This document shows positions 1 through 12,594 of a DNA stretch of 64,000 nucleotides, in pieces. The stretch is taken from NCBI GenBank assembly GCA_036785705.1, contig JAWUZG010000051.1:14350501-14414500 (forward strand), read 5' to 3'. The position numbers and the translations under genes were made by a program. The notes below the pieces were generated by a model. That model searched no databases, was not told the origin of the DNA, and saw only the letters and a list, made by a program, of their open reading frames with translations. Position 1 is the first letter of the stretch, and each line of letters begins with the position of its first letter. The stretch comes from Acanthornis magna (lineage: Eukaryota; Chordata; Aves; Passeriformes; Acanthizidae).

Positions 1-105
1 TGAAGGCCGGCTCATTCTGATCATGGACCATGACCCTGGCTCCTGTCACCGTGGACAAGAGAGGGATGAAATCATTCTGCTCCGTGCGCACCACCAGAGA
101 GAGAC
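1..105 (-). CDS. SCNN1A: SCNN1A coding exon 5 (truncated by window edge)
   Basis: Acceptor CTCAG|GTCTCTC at 107-106, then an open frame reading [19 protein letters not shown] and [13 protein letters not shown], which runs off the left end of the window. Confidence 0.93.
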
Positions 106-3100
106 CTGAGGGAATATCAGAGAGGGAGGGAGGTCACGGCCAGCTGTGGTGCGGCAGAGGAGGAAGAGCAGGATGGTTAGAAGGGAGTCTGAAAGAGATA
201 AAGGAAAAGATAGGCATCAACCAGGGCTGCACCAAGGCTTGGCAGCAATAGAGGGTGGCTGGAGGGAGGCCAGAGACAAAGGTGGAGGCTCCAGAAGAGG
301 CCAGAGAAAACTGGATTTCATCACTGTGGCTTAGAAAAAGCAGAACTGGGAACTGGGAGAGATTTCATGGAGAAATTTGGAGCCAGAGGGAAGAAAAGCC
401 TGAAGATTTGGTCTGGAGAGATTTCAGGGGGTTTAGGAACGCCAACAGGTCAGTTTCTTGAAAGAGGAAAATGGGGAAGGAGAAGGCGCAGACCAGGAGC
501 ACGAGCACTACGGCTCAGCAGTGGACTTCAGGAAGGGCCAGCACAAGTCCAGAGGAAGCAAAGAGTGTAAGGATCAGGCACTGATGAGGGAGAGGGAGTT
601 CAGTGGGCAGCAGTGAGGGACAGCCACGTCCATGAGACAGCTATCTCCACGAGGGTGAAAGCAGCTTGGGCAAGACAGAGCAGGGCTGCAATCTGCCACC
701 AACAGTACTAAGCACAGCAGGATGCCTGTAACTCCTAGAGAAAAAAAGAGTTAAGCTGTTATCCTTACTCACCAAAGAGTGCCTCTCACCCACCATTATT
801 GATCCCAGGCAGCGAGGATGTCCACAGGCTGCTGCTGTTGTCATTAAAGGTATAGCAGTTCCCATACAAGGGATGGTGGAAGTGGGTATAATTCCTGAGA
901 GGGGAACAGAAACATTGACACAGAGTGAGAAGGGTTGTGACACCAAGGGGAAGGGCTTTCTGAAAGGAACAGCTCTGTTTTCCATCAGCAGGGAGAGGGG
1001 CTTACAGCAGATGGGCAGTATTTGTTATGTAAACTCACCCGAACAGGGAAAAGCAATTAAAATGTGCTGTAAAAAATGTCTGGAGCTGAACAGGTTTTTA
1101 CACCAGGTTCTTCAAACTGCTTTTCAGAGCCCAAAAGGGTTTTAGCAGTGCTAGCAATCAGTGTATCATCTTCCTAATACTGATGAAACTCTTAGCTTTT
1201 CCTACCCCTTTTCCTCCCTTCCAGATGGGTTTCATTCCACTATGTCCTTGGGGCTTTTTGACCAATAATGGCAGGATAAACGAGGGATATTTTTTTACTG
1301 TCTTTTTGTATCAACTTTCTCTTCTTCCTGTATGTACCACTTGATATGTTGATACGTACCACTTTACCACTGTGGAGAGTAGAATAAAAATACATCTGTG
1401 CCCACTCTGTCATTTGCAGCAGTATAATTATTTTTGTGAAACCAGAAAAAGGAGAAATCATCCTCCGAGGTTCATAGTTCCAGGTCACAGAACCTGTGGC
1501 CCTGATACGCATAACTCACAGGAGAGACTCAAGAAAGATCGTTTGACACAACAGGAACTGAACAAGGAACGATCCCACCCTGGAAAAGAGGTTCTCTACT
1601 GTGCGTTTCTTGATTCTCCTCAAACCCAGGCACAAAACAAGTGTTTTCAGGGATGTTTCCACTACTTACGCTTTGTCACACGTTGCCTCATTGAAGCGAC
1701 AAGCATAGATGAAGTTCTCAAAGTCAGACTCATCCAGGGCTTTTGCATCAGGCACCTGCGCCAGGATATTGATATAGTGAAAGCTGTACCATTCCCGCAC
1801 GGCATCCACTCCCGAGGAGTACGCCTGATGGAAACAGTCATTGTTCTCACTGCACTGTTAAGAAGGAGAAAAGCCGTGTTAGAGAAGTCTTCCTGTCCAG
1901 GAGGCAAGGAGGCCTGTGGATTAGCTGTGCTCCCTCAGCACAGGCAGGAGATGACCGAGGAAATGCAGAGTTCCGCAGCACTTCTGTGCATGACCAACAG
2001 GTGATCGGCGGGATATGGAAAAATCCCAGGGCAGCTCCTTGATGGAAGGGAAACACCAGGTGAATAAGCGAGGCTGAGTAAAACCCGGGAGACAGCAAGG
2101 TGTGTAGGGTAATCTGCACATAAATTCTACGTGGTGGAAAACCAGGAGCTTTAAATTCTTGCGTGGGGAGCCCTTCCTTCAGGGTGTGTCCAGAAAAACG
2201 TTTGTGATCCTGTGGGAGCTCCAGTTAACTGCTGAGCGATTAGCTCCAGTCCTTCAGTGCCTTTTAAAATGCTAACACAGATACCCTAGGGCGAGGAAGC
2301 TGCTACCTAGGAGCAATTGCGACCATGATCACATTTCAGGTGGCCCAGGACCATCAAATACTTTTCTAATTATTGGGCAATGCAGCAGCTGATGCTGATA
2401 AACTGCTCTCCAAAGGCAACTGCAAGGCTGATGTACCCTCAGGAAGGACAAGGTTTCCCTGCTCTTAGGAAGAGATGTACACTGACATGGACATGTCCCC
2501 TGGGGACTGCATGGACAGGGACGGAATTTGGGGAACAGGATTGTATGGAGCAAAGGATTCAGCTCTACCTTTATCTGTCACTAGCAAAAGCCAGTGGAGA
2601 TTAATCAGACTTCTACGTAAGAAAAGGCACAGCCAAGGGTCTAACAAGACAAAAGTAGCCAAGCCGAGACCGGAGTGGGTAGGGTACAGGGTATCTAGGG
2701 ATCTCACCAGAACAAAGCCAATTTTCCAGTCATTCTTGTCCACTGAGGGACTGTTCTCTGGCAGGTTGACTAAGTTTTCCCGCTTCTGCCTCCGCAAAGG
2801 ATGGCGCTGGACATGATGGAGCAGGCTCCTTGAGCTGCGCCTTTGTGTGGACAGTATGGACCAGTTGCTTCGTGGCAGTGACATGTTGTAGTCATAGAGG
2901 TCTAGCAGTGTCTGGTGGGTGATTTGGTCCAGCCTATCCAGCTGCTCTCGGATGGCGCTGTATCTGTGCAGGGGAGAGAAAAGACCAGCAGGTTTAGGGC
3001 TGGATGCACATAAACAGCTCTGAATAAGACATGAAGCAAAGTTTGCTGGGGTGATTCCGGGTATTCCTGCCACCATTTGTAAATCGAACCCCTTGCTGGA

Positions 3101-3713
3101 GGCTATCTTGCCAGAGAGAAGTAAATCTGCTCTAGCCCTGTGGCAGTTTACATTGCAGCCTGATACATACACCAGCAAGCAGAGCTGCCTAAACTCTCAT
3201 GCCTTACTGTGAGTGCCCTGCAGCAGCAAAGGCCCGGGGAAAGTGTCCTTTCCACCGGCACCGCTACAACAGTGGGCAGTCGAGGACCGTGAGGAGAACA
3301 AGAGTACGTGCCTTTATCCTGCACCCCTCAAAGTCAAGTCATCTCTGCAAGTGTATTTCTTACCTGTACGGATTGAGGGTGCACAGCGTCACAGCCGGGA
3401 AAGTCAGCCTGTCGGAGTTAAGGTTGAGATTGAGGTTGACTGGGTAGCTGAAGTACTCCCTGTAGAGGATCCCAAACTGCCAGTACATTAAGCCGAAGGT
3501 GAGAAAGAAGAGAACGGACCAGAAGGCTGTCTTCATCTTATTCTTTTTGGAGCACACCAAGCGGATAGCCCCGTGGATGGTTGTGTTGCTGCAGAAGAAC
3601 TGGAATAGCTCCTGGTAGGAACTGTAGAATTCGATGAGACCCTCCCGCTCTTCTTCTTTCTGCTGCTGTTCCTCTTCCTGCTTACATTGTCTCATTTTCT
3701 CCCCTTCTGGCAT
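1..3713 (-). CDS. SCNN1A: Epithelial sodium channel alpha subunit, 5' part (partial gene)
   Basis: Pore-forming alpha subunit of the amiloride-sensitive ENaC channel, which carries Na+ across the apical membrane of tight epithelia. Coding exons on the minus strand are 3364-3713, 2708-2963, 1670-1854, 794-894 and 1-105 (cut by the window edge). All junctions are GT-AG and the phases (2, 0, 2, 1) agree from exon to exon. Visible features are a cytoplasmic N-terminus rich in Q/E, the gating motif TIHGAIRLV, a first membrane segment ([19 protein letters not shown]), the post-TM1 motif [13 protein letters not shown], and the start of the extracellular loop with the conserved [11 protein letters not shown] and [15 protein letters not shown] stretches. 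These match vertebrate alpha ENaC rather than beta or gamma. The second membrane segment and C-terminus lie beyond the left edge. No lesion is seen, so the gene looks functional. Confidence 0.96.
794..894 (-). CDS. SCNN1A: SCNN1A coding exon 4 (extracellular loop)
   Basis: 101 nt, phase 2 to phase 1, with acceptor CTCAG|GAATTAT and donor AATG|GTGGGT. It encodes [18 protein letters not shown] and then [11 protein letters not shown], an unmistakable alpha ENaC segment. Confidence 0.95.
1670..1854 (-). CDS. SCNN1A: SCNN1A coding exon 3 (extracellular loop)
   Basis: 185 nt, phase 0 to phase 2, with acceptor TTAACAG|TGCAGT and donor GC|GTAAGT. It encodes [20 protein letters not shown] and [18 protein letters not shown], with the conserved extracellular cysteines of ENaC alpha. 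Confidence 0.95.
2708..2963 (-). CDS. SCNN1A: SCNN1A coding exon 2 (furin-cleavage loop)
   Basis: 256 nt, phase 2 to phase 0, with acceptor CAG|ATACAGC and donor CTG|GTGAGA. It encodes [20 protein letters not shown], potential N-glycosylation sites (NMS, NWS) and basic clusters (RRSSR and LRRQKR). In family terms these correspond to the two furin sites whose cleavage removes the alpha inhibitory tract. It ends in [10 protein letters not shown]. Confidence 0.95.
3364..3713 (-). CDS. SCNN1A: SCNN1A coding exon 1 (N-terminus, TM1)
   Basis: Encodes the cytosolic tail, the HG gating motif, TM1 and the first extracellular residues, ending in LCTLNPYR with donor AG|GTAAG (phase 2). I chose the ATG at 3713-3711 ([11 protein letters not shown]). 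The same frame stays open a little further upstream, where GTG at 3728 is the next start-like codon. A longer N-terminus or an upstream coding exon is therefore not excluded. Confidence 0.9.
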
Positions 3714-4039
3714 CTTCCCTGTCTTCACAGACCCACCCTACAGCACAAACTCAGAATTAGTGTGTCGCCCTGCAAGACTGTGGCTCTGGGAAGCCATGCC
3801 CGCTGCACCAACGGGCTCTGCATCACCATCTTCCGCAAGCCCCGCTGCTCTCACCCTCTCCTCCCCGACCCCCACCCAGGCTGCAGCTTCCCCTCTGAGT
3901 CCTCCCGTCCCACGTGTGACACGGGGTAGATCCTCCCCCCCAAGAGCCCCCCGTCCCTCCCGCGGTGTGCCCCCCGCCCGCCCCGCCGGGGCCGCGGCAC
4001 TGACGCGGGGCGCAGTGCCCATGGCGAGCGGCGGCTCCT

Positions 4040-4077
4040 CGGGCCGGGGCTGGGGCCGGGGCCGGGGCTGGGGCCGG
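4040..4077. repeat. GGGGCC/GGGGCT-type tandem repeat
   Basis: Short imperfect tandem of 6-12 bp G-rich units inside the CpG island. On this strand the G-runs could form a G-quadruplex. Confidence 0.7.
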
Positions 4078-4189
4078 TGTGCTCTGCCCAGCGCTGCCGG
4101 CTCTCCCGCAGCCTCCCCGGCTGGGCTGGGACCGGTTCCTTTCCAGTTGGAGCCAGCACCCCGCCCGGCTCCTGCCCTGCCAGCCTCTC

Positions 4190-4250
4190 CCCGCCCCTCC
4201 AGCCTGCCCCTCCAGCCTGCCCCTCCTGCCTGCCCCTCCTGCCCCTTCCC
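4190..4250. repeat. Pyrimidine-rich tandem repeat (CCTGCCCCTCCAG-like unit)
   Basis: Several degenerate copies of a 12-13 bp CT-rich unit inside the CpG island. Confidence 0.65.
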
Positions 4251-4700
4251 CTTCCCTTTTCCCCGGGCGCCGCTCCCGGGGAAGAAAAGCCTCTTTAAAC
4301 TCTCAAGTGTCGGCGGGGGGCAGCGACGGCCGGGGGAGCGGGGACACGTCGGAGTGGTGACCTTGGCGGTGCCGGCGGGGTCAAGGCGCGGCAGCCTTGC
4401 TCCCGGGGGCAGCAGGGCCCCCCCGGACCCCGAGGGGAGCCTGGCCCCGGCCAGGTACGGCTGCCGAACAGCCTGAACCTCCTCCACCCACCCCCTCCGG
4501 CGGGGACGCGGCGTCCCGGCGAGCCCAGGCGATGCAGAAAGAAAGTTGGCAGCGCAGGTCCCCGAGGCAGCGCCGGCCGGCCGGGAACCACTACTGGGCT
4601 GTCCGCCCCGGGACCTTGCCCTGCCCCCGACCGGCGGTGAGGGCTTTCATGGCCAAATTGTGCTTTCCAGGGGCAAAGCCTCGAGTTTCGGGTGAGATCT

Positions 4701-5495
4701 ACGAGAGGGATGGAGCCGGGACGGCGAAGGCTGGGGGCGAGTCAGTGATACACATCAGTTACCGCATCGCCTTTGCTGGTGCCTTAACTAAAGAAACCTT
4801 TTGTGTCCATAACTGCCTGGCCTAGCCATGAGTGGGAACTTGTTTCGCTGCTCTGTGCCAGTGAAATCAAGGCCTCCCGGCATTACCCAAAGCCTTCCAG
4901 AGTTTCCTTGGACCACGGAAATGAACACGCTTAGTAAAATATGACCTAAAGTCCCAAACACTCCCCTGCCATTATAACCGGGAAACTTCTTTACCAATCT
5001 TTTCTCCCAATTATTTTCTTTCAAACTAGCTGTCTCTGAAGTTTTCACTTATTTCTTTCCTTTCTGGATACCTCCTTCAGATAAGTCCTTGTTCAGTCTT
5101 CAGTCACTGAATTTTGATCCTTATTGAGTTAGCTGTGGTTTGGTTAGTGACTCCAAATACGCAGCCACTTTCACCTCTTCGTATTGCAAAATCCCATACT
5201 TGAAAATGGCAAGCAGTACACTTTTGAGGCCAGCAGTTAAGTGACAGCATGCCAGGAGCAGCCTTGTGACAGGTGCTTGTTACAAACCTACTGCCACAAC
5301 TTCGAGTGTTCCGTTAGCTCCTTCCCCTGACAAAAAGCAATGCAAAGGAAATGCATAATTTCTTCTGGAGTTCTAAACTTAAATTGCATCTTCAGTAAAT
5401 TATTTTTGAACTTTCATCAAAGATGAAAGCTGCAAAATGTGGGAGGGGTGAGGTGAACAGACTAATACTGTATCAAACACTTATTATGAAGGAGC
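4701..5495. other. Intergenic DNA, nothing recognised
   Basis: Unique AT-balanced sequence between the CpG island and a CR1 element. No exon, repeat or RNA gene that I can support. Confidence 0.5.
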
Positions 5496-6022
5496 TTTCT
5501 CAGAGCATTACTGCCTCCACTTCTGGGGCCCCAAACTCAGGAAGGACATGGTCCTCTGGGATGGAGTCCAGAGGAGGCCACAAAGATGATCAGAGGGCTG
5601 GAGCACCTCTCCTATGAAGGCATGCTGCGAAGAGAAAGTTAGGGTTGTTCAGCTCGAAGAAGCGAGGCCCTAAGGGAAACCTTATTGCAGCCTTCCAGTA
5701 TCTAACAGGGCTACAAGAGAGCTGGGGAGGCACTATTTATCAGGGCATGTAGTGATAGGACAAGGGGGGATGGCTTCAAACCGAAAGAGGGTAGGTTTAG
5801 ATTAGATTTTAGGGAGAAAATTTTCACTGTGAGGGGATGAGACACTGGAACAGGTTTCCCCAGAGAAACTGTAGATGCCACATCCCTGGAAGTGTTCAAG
5901 GCCAGGCTGGACGGGGCTTTGAGCAAGCTTGTCTAGTGGAAGGTGTCCCTGCCCATGGCAGGGGGTGTTGGAACTGGATGACTTTTAAGGTCGCTTCCAA
6001 CCCAAGCTGTTCCATGATTAGA
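5496..6022 (+). mobile_element. CR1 LINE 3' end (truncated, non-autonomous)
   Basis: About 525 bp matching the avian CR1 3' region. It has the 'gctcgaagaagcgaggc' type segment, 'gatgagacactggaacaggt' and 'gaagtgttcaaggccaggct', ending in 'gtcgcttccaacccaagctg' and 'ttccatgatt'. It is 5'-truncated as usual, carries no intact reverse transcriptase, and lies on the plus strand. The boundaries are judged by eye. Confidence 0.9.
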
Positions 6023-9000
6023 AGTATCCTGGGCTGGACCGACAGTCCATGCAGCTCCGTATCCCATCTTGGGCAGTGCCAGTAGGAAATGTCATTTAGT
6101 GGAGGAATATGAGCTCTTCTGACTCGTGCCGTTTGCAAATTTCATGCACTCAGATAGACCTGGAGACTGACAGTTCTGCAGCATTGGTGCTTACAATTAC
6201 CAGTGGAACCTGTGGAGCTCTAATCCAGTCGCTTCACAGAGAGCAACTTGTTTAACTTACATTATCATAATTTCCTGAAATTACTGTTATACTAACACAC
6301 TAATCCTCCAGTACCGCCTCTCTCTTAATGGAATTGTGACTCTATCTTGCTGGAGTAACAAAAATTGTTTTGCCCCTGAAAATGCCCCTTTTGTACTCAT
6401 TTAACAGCACCTACTAAGCAACTTCAGCCAAATTTGGTAACCTGAAGGCATTCTCTGATTTCTACAGTATGTAAAAGGATTTTAAATTGTCTTCAACTGA
6501 TCTTTGCAAATGACTTCAGAAACACGGTCTTCTTTGTTGTATGAGACAAAGGTAACTTCCTTTTTTTGATTTCTTTTGACTTGAGGTATAAAACCTCAAA
6601 CATCTGGACTGATTTGCTGTACCCAAATGACAGTCTAAAGCAATTTTCTCAGCATTTTGTAATGGCTGACAGTTTCTATCACGACGTTGTTTGGGAGAAC
6701 TTCCGGCCTTTGACAAAGTTTGGACAAGAATAGCAGATAACGATAATACACATATATCTGTGTATCTCTATATACACATACACATCTAAATTTATTTTTC
6801 AGAAGACTTTTTCCATGTGTTGTTTGGAGTTTTCTTTAACAATGAAAAAGCCATTTACTGGCCCTTTCTCCATTTCCAGCGTCTGTGACAGCTGTGCTCT
6901 GAGCAAATCCCCTTTCCCTTTTTCCTCCCAGTGAGCTGCTCAGGCTGCCGTGCGTTATCTGCTGCTGTGGCACACCTCGGAGCACGTATCAGCCCTGAGG
7001 TGACTTCTAGTTGCTTCAGTCATGCGAATATCACGCTTTGGCCATGACTCTGTAAAAGTCCCTATGCCCCCATGGTCGCAGAGGTGTGCTTCAGATCGAT
7101 TGCAAATGCACAAAGGAACCAAAAATTTATTTTTAACATTGCTACAAACACAGTTAAAACTTCATTCCTCAAATACTTTAGAAACAATGCAAACAACAAG
7201 TCTCCTGTTGCCAGCTCAGCTGCCAGTCTCAATCTCCATTAGATCAGAATTTGCTAACTCTTCGTGGTTGAGTTTTTAAATTATTACTTACATCTTCCCA
7301 GCTTTTTTGCTGTATTTCTTTTTTCCTAGTGTGTACATGAAGAAGATCACTGAAGTGACCATTTTCTGGCCCAGATTTTCAGTCATAAATGGTGCAATTT
7401 TCCTCAGGCACACTGTCCTGTAACTGAAGATAGTGGTAAGGAGTTATTAGTGCAGTTTGCTAAAGCAGCTCCTGTTGATCATTTAGGGTGATTAGGTTCA
7501 CTCCTAATCACACAAGGGACTTCTGAGCATTTTGCCCATCCACAGCTTTCTGGATATTTCCATCCTATTGAGGTATTGACCTATCAAGGTGAGTCACACC
7601 TGATGGAACTGGTTTTGACACTGATGGTTATTACCCTCACTGCCATTCAGGCCCAGCAATTATGGGATAATTTGTCTTCTGAAATCCCAAGTCTTGCAAT
7701 AGAATGAAAGATCTTCCATCAGGCACTATAAATCCTCTTTGGAAGTTTTGGTTCATCACATTTACTCCACCTCTAACAACATTTTATATCCAAGGAGCTT
7801 TATGCTGAAAAGATCCTTGTTGCCAGTTCCTTCTCTTGTGAAATGGGAAGCGCCCTGTTGTTCTGGGCAGTGCTTCTGTATATTACATCCTCACGAGCTC
7901 TGAATGCATGATTGCTTTTTATTGCTACTGAACAACCTTTGAGTAAACATGAATCACTCTTTATGGCACCAAATTTGAAATGTTTCCTTACCAGCCACGT
8001 CTATTATCTGCCCAGGTAGGAATTTGATAATGATCTCTAGTACACACAACATTTTGAAATAGAACAAACTTCTTTTCTACACACTGCTACTGTGGTGGGA
8101 AAAAAAAGAAAAATCTCTCCCTGTCTAGTATGGGTTCCAAGTGTAACAAATTATACATGTTTTTGAACTACTCGAAAGACCTTTGATCAGTTTACTCCTT
8201 TTGTATATCTGTAAATGCAATTGTGTTTTCCTTCTGCTGCAAGGCAGAAGCCAGTGATTATTTTGGGATTATTTCTGGAATTCCTATAGCTATATTTTTC
8301 TGTGTTAAAACTAGTGACCCATACAGTCGAGGAATAACATCATGGATGTTGCTGTAAGCTTGTTTGGCCAAAGAAGCCCCAGCAGAGTAGGTGGCAAAGA
8401 CGGGTGGATGTGAGGCTACACATTGAATGGCTCTTGTCTTCAGCAGGGAAGTATTTCCCCAGGGTGCAGGGACTCCCTTGAGGCAGAGGTGGTGATCTCC
8501 GAAGAGGGTCATTATTAAAAAGCTGTCAGGGATTTGGAAACTAATCTACTGGGCTGTTGAATGCCTTCTCCCTTGCTACTGATGTAACTTGGCAGGCAGC
8601 AGTGGTGTCTGTCCCAAATAACCAGAGATACCACAGCAGCAAGAGCATGCCTATGTACATTCTTCCACTCCTTTGTGTCCCCAGGAAGCTGATTTTCAAT
8701 GCATATCTTCATTTGCACCTTGCAGCAGCAGAGTGGCTGCAGAGAGCCATTCTGGTGAAGCAAAAGGGAGCTCTGGGGGAAAATTGAAGCTGTGTGTGTT
8801 ATCCGTGTCTTTCAGCATGAAAGATGGGAGACTACTGAATGGGCAGTATCTATGGGTAGACTAAAGATAGGTAGAATAATGAAAATAAAATATTGTAGGA
8901 CTGAGAAAGTCCTGCTGGAGACTGCATGGAGGGAACCCAGTCTCTCTTCCTAGGAGAATGAAGTCAAGATGAGTGGACCCCAGAAGACGCAGCTGGCAAA

Positions 9001-12000
9001 CCTGAATTAGCTTCTGAAAAATGTAGCTGACTTCCGTCTGTTGTCCATATTTCAGGATGAGGGATATCACTTCCTGGAAATGGTGTATCAGATGGGATGC
9101 TGAAGAAGCCCAGTGACCCAGACCCTGTAGCCACACTACTTTGTGCCCGAGCCAGCTGCCATCTACACTACCTGTGAGCTGCTGTCCTGCATGGGAGAAT
9201 CAGTCACCAAGAGCTGAGAACCAAGAGCTGAGAACGGGCCTTCAAACTCTACCTCTGCTGCACATTCCCTCATGGAGGATCACTCAGCCGGATCCACAGC
9301 TCCACAGACACTGATCTCAGTCCAGTGCTGCTGCTGTGGGACCAAGCGTGGAAATGGCCAGATGGAAACTCCCACCCACTGACACAGCTAAGCTAATACC
9401 CATCTGGAAGCTGGGTGGGCAGGCCAGGCTGGAACAGCAGCCAGTGAAGCTGTAGGACTGATTTCTCCACTGGCTTTGTCTTGAGCAGCAATTAATAAGT
9501 GGGCCATCAAGGTGGAGCCTCCTTGACGTCCCCCCACCCTCCGCTGCTCTCCCCAAGTGAAATCTTTAATTTCCTCATTCCAGCCCTAACAATATAACCA
9601 TTATCACAGCCACCTGACGCCCTGGCTCTCTGTCCCCACCCCTTTCCTGATCTCTCCTGCCTGTTCCTGGAAATCGGAGGCAGAAGCAGCCACCTCAGAC
9701 CAGTTTTTCATCCTGCAGCTGCTGCTCCCCAGCCAACAGAGATGACAGGGCTGGGGCTGGTGCCCTGTGAGCCCAAGGCGGCGCCCGCCTCGGCACAGCT
9801 TGGTGCACACAGGTGCTCGCTGCTGCCTGCCTGCAGCTTTTGGAGAGCTGGTGACAGGACAGCCTTGCTTGTGTTTAGCTTCATTTCTGACACTGCCTCA
9901 TGTGATTCTCCAAATGCCCCCCCAGGCACTCCCACCCCAGTGGTTTCATGTTGTTTCTGTTTCTTGGCTCTGCTCTGCTGATGGTGATCTCTCCTCTGGA
10001 AAACAAGCCAAAACCTATACCCTTGAAAAGGGAACCCAGATGGAATTAAGCTCTTAAGAAGAGAAGATAATCTGTAAATCCCAATTCTTTTATGGGCAAG
10101 GCCAGATTTCATAGCCAAGTGGCCCAAGGGAACACCTCCCACCACACCCTTTTCAAAAGGAGGAGCAGAAGGCATCACCCACTTCCCAGTCTTCCTTTTA
10201 ATTGTTCCGATGTGTTCAATTCATTCCTTCTGCTTGAGAGGTTTTATGTCTTCCCTCACAAGATCTCAGGCTAGAAGTGACACAATGGTCTGGAAATGGT
10301 CTGAAAGCTTTGGAATGGTGCAGGAAGAAAAGAACCTGTTTTTTTTTAAGGTGTAGCTTGATAAATTCAAGTTAAGGACTAGGTAACAACACACCCTTTG
10401 GTGTTGTCTTGGTTTTGATAATGAAGTAATCTGAGGTTTGTCCTCTGTAGGACCTGGAATGTCTGGATTTATATCTTCTTTTTCTTTTTTTCCCTTTCTT
10501 TTCATCCTTTCTTTTAAGCAGAAAAGGTTGGCCAACAGAACATGAATCTTAGTCAAGCCATGTGACCACTTCTAGTGATACTGAGAAGAGTGAGATTTCT
10601 TCATTGTAGTCACTGTCCCATTCTGTCACTTCTTGTTTTAACTCTATATCCAGATTTCAGCTGCTTCAGATACATCTCACATGTCAAGAAATTTATACTC
10701 CTGGGCAAATTTTGGGGTCAGGAAGGGGTTTTGATCAAGTAAGACACATAGGTTGCTTTTTAGAGGAAGAATCTTCCTCTGTACCTTGCAAAATGGTCCA
10801 CTTCAATGGGTCTTGGGCCTTTTGTCTTTCATATCCCCTGCCAGTAAAGAATCTCAAAGTATTTGGTCCTGGTATGAGGATGTGCATATTTATCAATCGA
10901 GGCAATTGTTCTTTCATGCTAAGGACTTAATAAGATGTTGTCATGGGAGGACAGGTCTGTGAGGATGATTTAGGTCTGTATAGAAATATAAAAGCAAGGA
11001 AAACCAGCAATTCATAAAGAAACCAATACTAAACAAACACAGGATTTCAGAAGTGTTTGGAAAAGGGGTAAAAGAAAATCATAAAAAGTATGGTTGAAAA
11101 CAAGGGAAGGGGAGGGAGCTGAATGGAAAGAACAGTAGTGACTGAACTCTAAAAGAGAAGGAAACTCTGCCCTCCTTCTCTGTGAGCTGCACCTGGATAT
11201 GGTGGGAAGTCAATGTTATCACCCATACAATCCTGTGCCACTACCCCTCATTCATCCCTAACCCCTTTTGCCTCCTCTTCTTGTAACACCATGTCACCTC
11301 ATGAACTGTACCTGCTGGGGCTGTGTTGCTGTTCCCTCTTATTTCTCTCTCACCTTCTCTCTCTGACATGCCAGTACCCAGCACTGATGGCCTATAACAG
11401 CACCTGCCACAACTCTTTTCTTCTGTGTGTCCAAAAGTGTCACCCCTTTCACATTTTAATCACCTGAATTCACTCCCTGTCACCCTTTGCCATCCTTACT
11501 AACTGGGCATGCTCATGGGGTGAAAAGTGGGGTGAACACCTTTCATGTGGCATACAGAAACCGTTGTTCAGTGGGAAGTTACGAAAGGATCTGGAGTTGT
11601 CTACAACTGGAAAATTAGAGAAGGATGTAAATTTTGGAATGTTGCATACAGAAAGGCAGCAAGTCAGGTCAAACAGTGCTTCAAGGAACAACTAGCAAAA
11701 GGAATCAAAACTAACACGTCTCTCTCGAAATGCACCAGGCACCTGCCAGATGTTTTGAAGGGCAAAACAGTGATCAGGCTGTACAGGGAGTGCCCAGCAG
11801 AGATAAGGCCATCACAGACACCTCTGCAGCCTGTGTTTAGTGATGAGCTCAAGGTGGCAGAGCCCATTCTTCAGCAGGGTGGGGTTTGCCAGCGAACAAG
11901 TCTGAATCTGAAGTGGCTGTGGAAGAGGCTGTTCAATGCACTGACAAAGCAAACAGTAACAACTTGCTGGGAGCAATGGCATTTGTCCAAGAGTCTTAAA

Positions 12001-12536
12001 GGATCTCAAGAATAAAAAACTGAAACTGCTCCGAGCAGTGTGTAACCCAATGTCTACCCCTGGCATGGTACCTCAGGATGGAAAAGGGCTGAATGTGATG
12101 CCCCAATTTGGGGCAGGGGCAGACGGTGGAAGAGTTTCTGGGACTTGTTCGGGCTTCAGATGAAGATACATAGATGAATTTATAATCATAACGGGTGATA
12201 AATAGATGAATAAAGAGATAGGAGGTAAGTACAGCTAGAGGCTAAGAGAGTTTGGAGCAGCCTGGCACACCACTCCATGATGCTTATGTCCCCAGCAGAC
12301 TTTGAAATCCATACTGTCCTCTGCCAACCTGACAGTGTGTGTGCTCTGCTCCGCCTCCTGAAGGCTTGGATGCATGCTTGGATGGGTGCTACCTGGTATT
12401 GCTGAAGCCAGCTGGGCCTTGTGGTGTGGTTGGCTCTTGCTGCAGGACATAAGGGATGTGGTGCTCCAGGTGCTTTGACCCAGCTACTGGTGAAGGGGAC
12501 AGCAGCAGTGACAGAGCACCAGAAATGGAGCTGCTT

Positions 12537-12594
12537 GTGCTGACCCTCTCCTTTCTCCTTTCCTGGTGCTGACCCTCTCCTTTTTCCTTTCCTG
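12537..12594. repeat. Tandem duplication, 29-bp unit x2
   Basis: Two adjacent near-identical copies of a CT-rich unit that begins gtgctgaccctctcc. Confidence 0.8.

Larger units (their letters stand above)
3900..4700. promoter_or_regulatory. CpG-island-like GC-rich block upstream of SCNN1A
   Basis: About 800 bp, very GC-rich with many CpGs, lying within 0.2-1 kb of the SCNN1A start codon and followed by AT-richer DNA. It probably holds the SCNN1A promoter and perhaps a non-coding first exon. Plus-strand donor-like sites (CCAG|GTACGG near 4453 and GGCG|GTGAGG near 4636) leave room for a divergent transcript. The long open frames here, on both strands, are what GC-rich DNA gives by chance, and I do not call them genes. 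Confidence 0.6.

Noticed and set aside
3738..4487. Long open frames on both strands in the GC-rich block upstream of SCNN1A
   Set aside because: They are low-complexity Pro/Gly/Ala/Arg products of GC-rich DNA, overlap in several frames at once, and resemble no protein family.
9604..10178. 156-codon minus-strand open frame
   Set aside because: No recognisable domain, no splice context, and no similarity to neighbouring human genes. Length is within chance for this window.
11545..12015. 156-codon plus-strand open frame
   Set aside because: I considered a retroelement gag or lost gene, but no motif (zinc knuckle, protease, reverse transcriptase) is visible.
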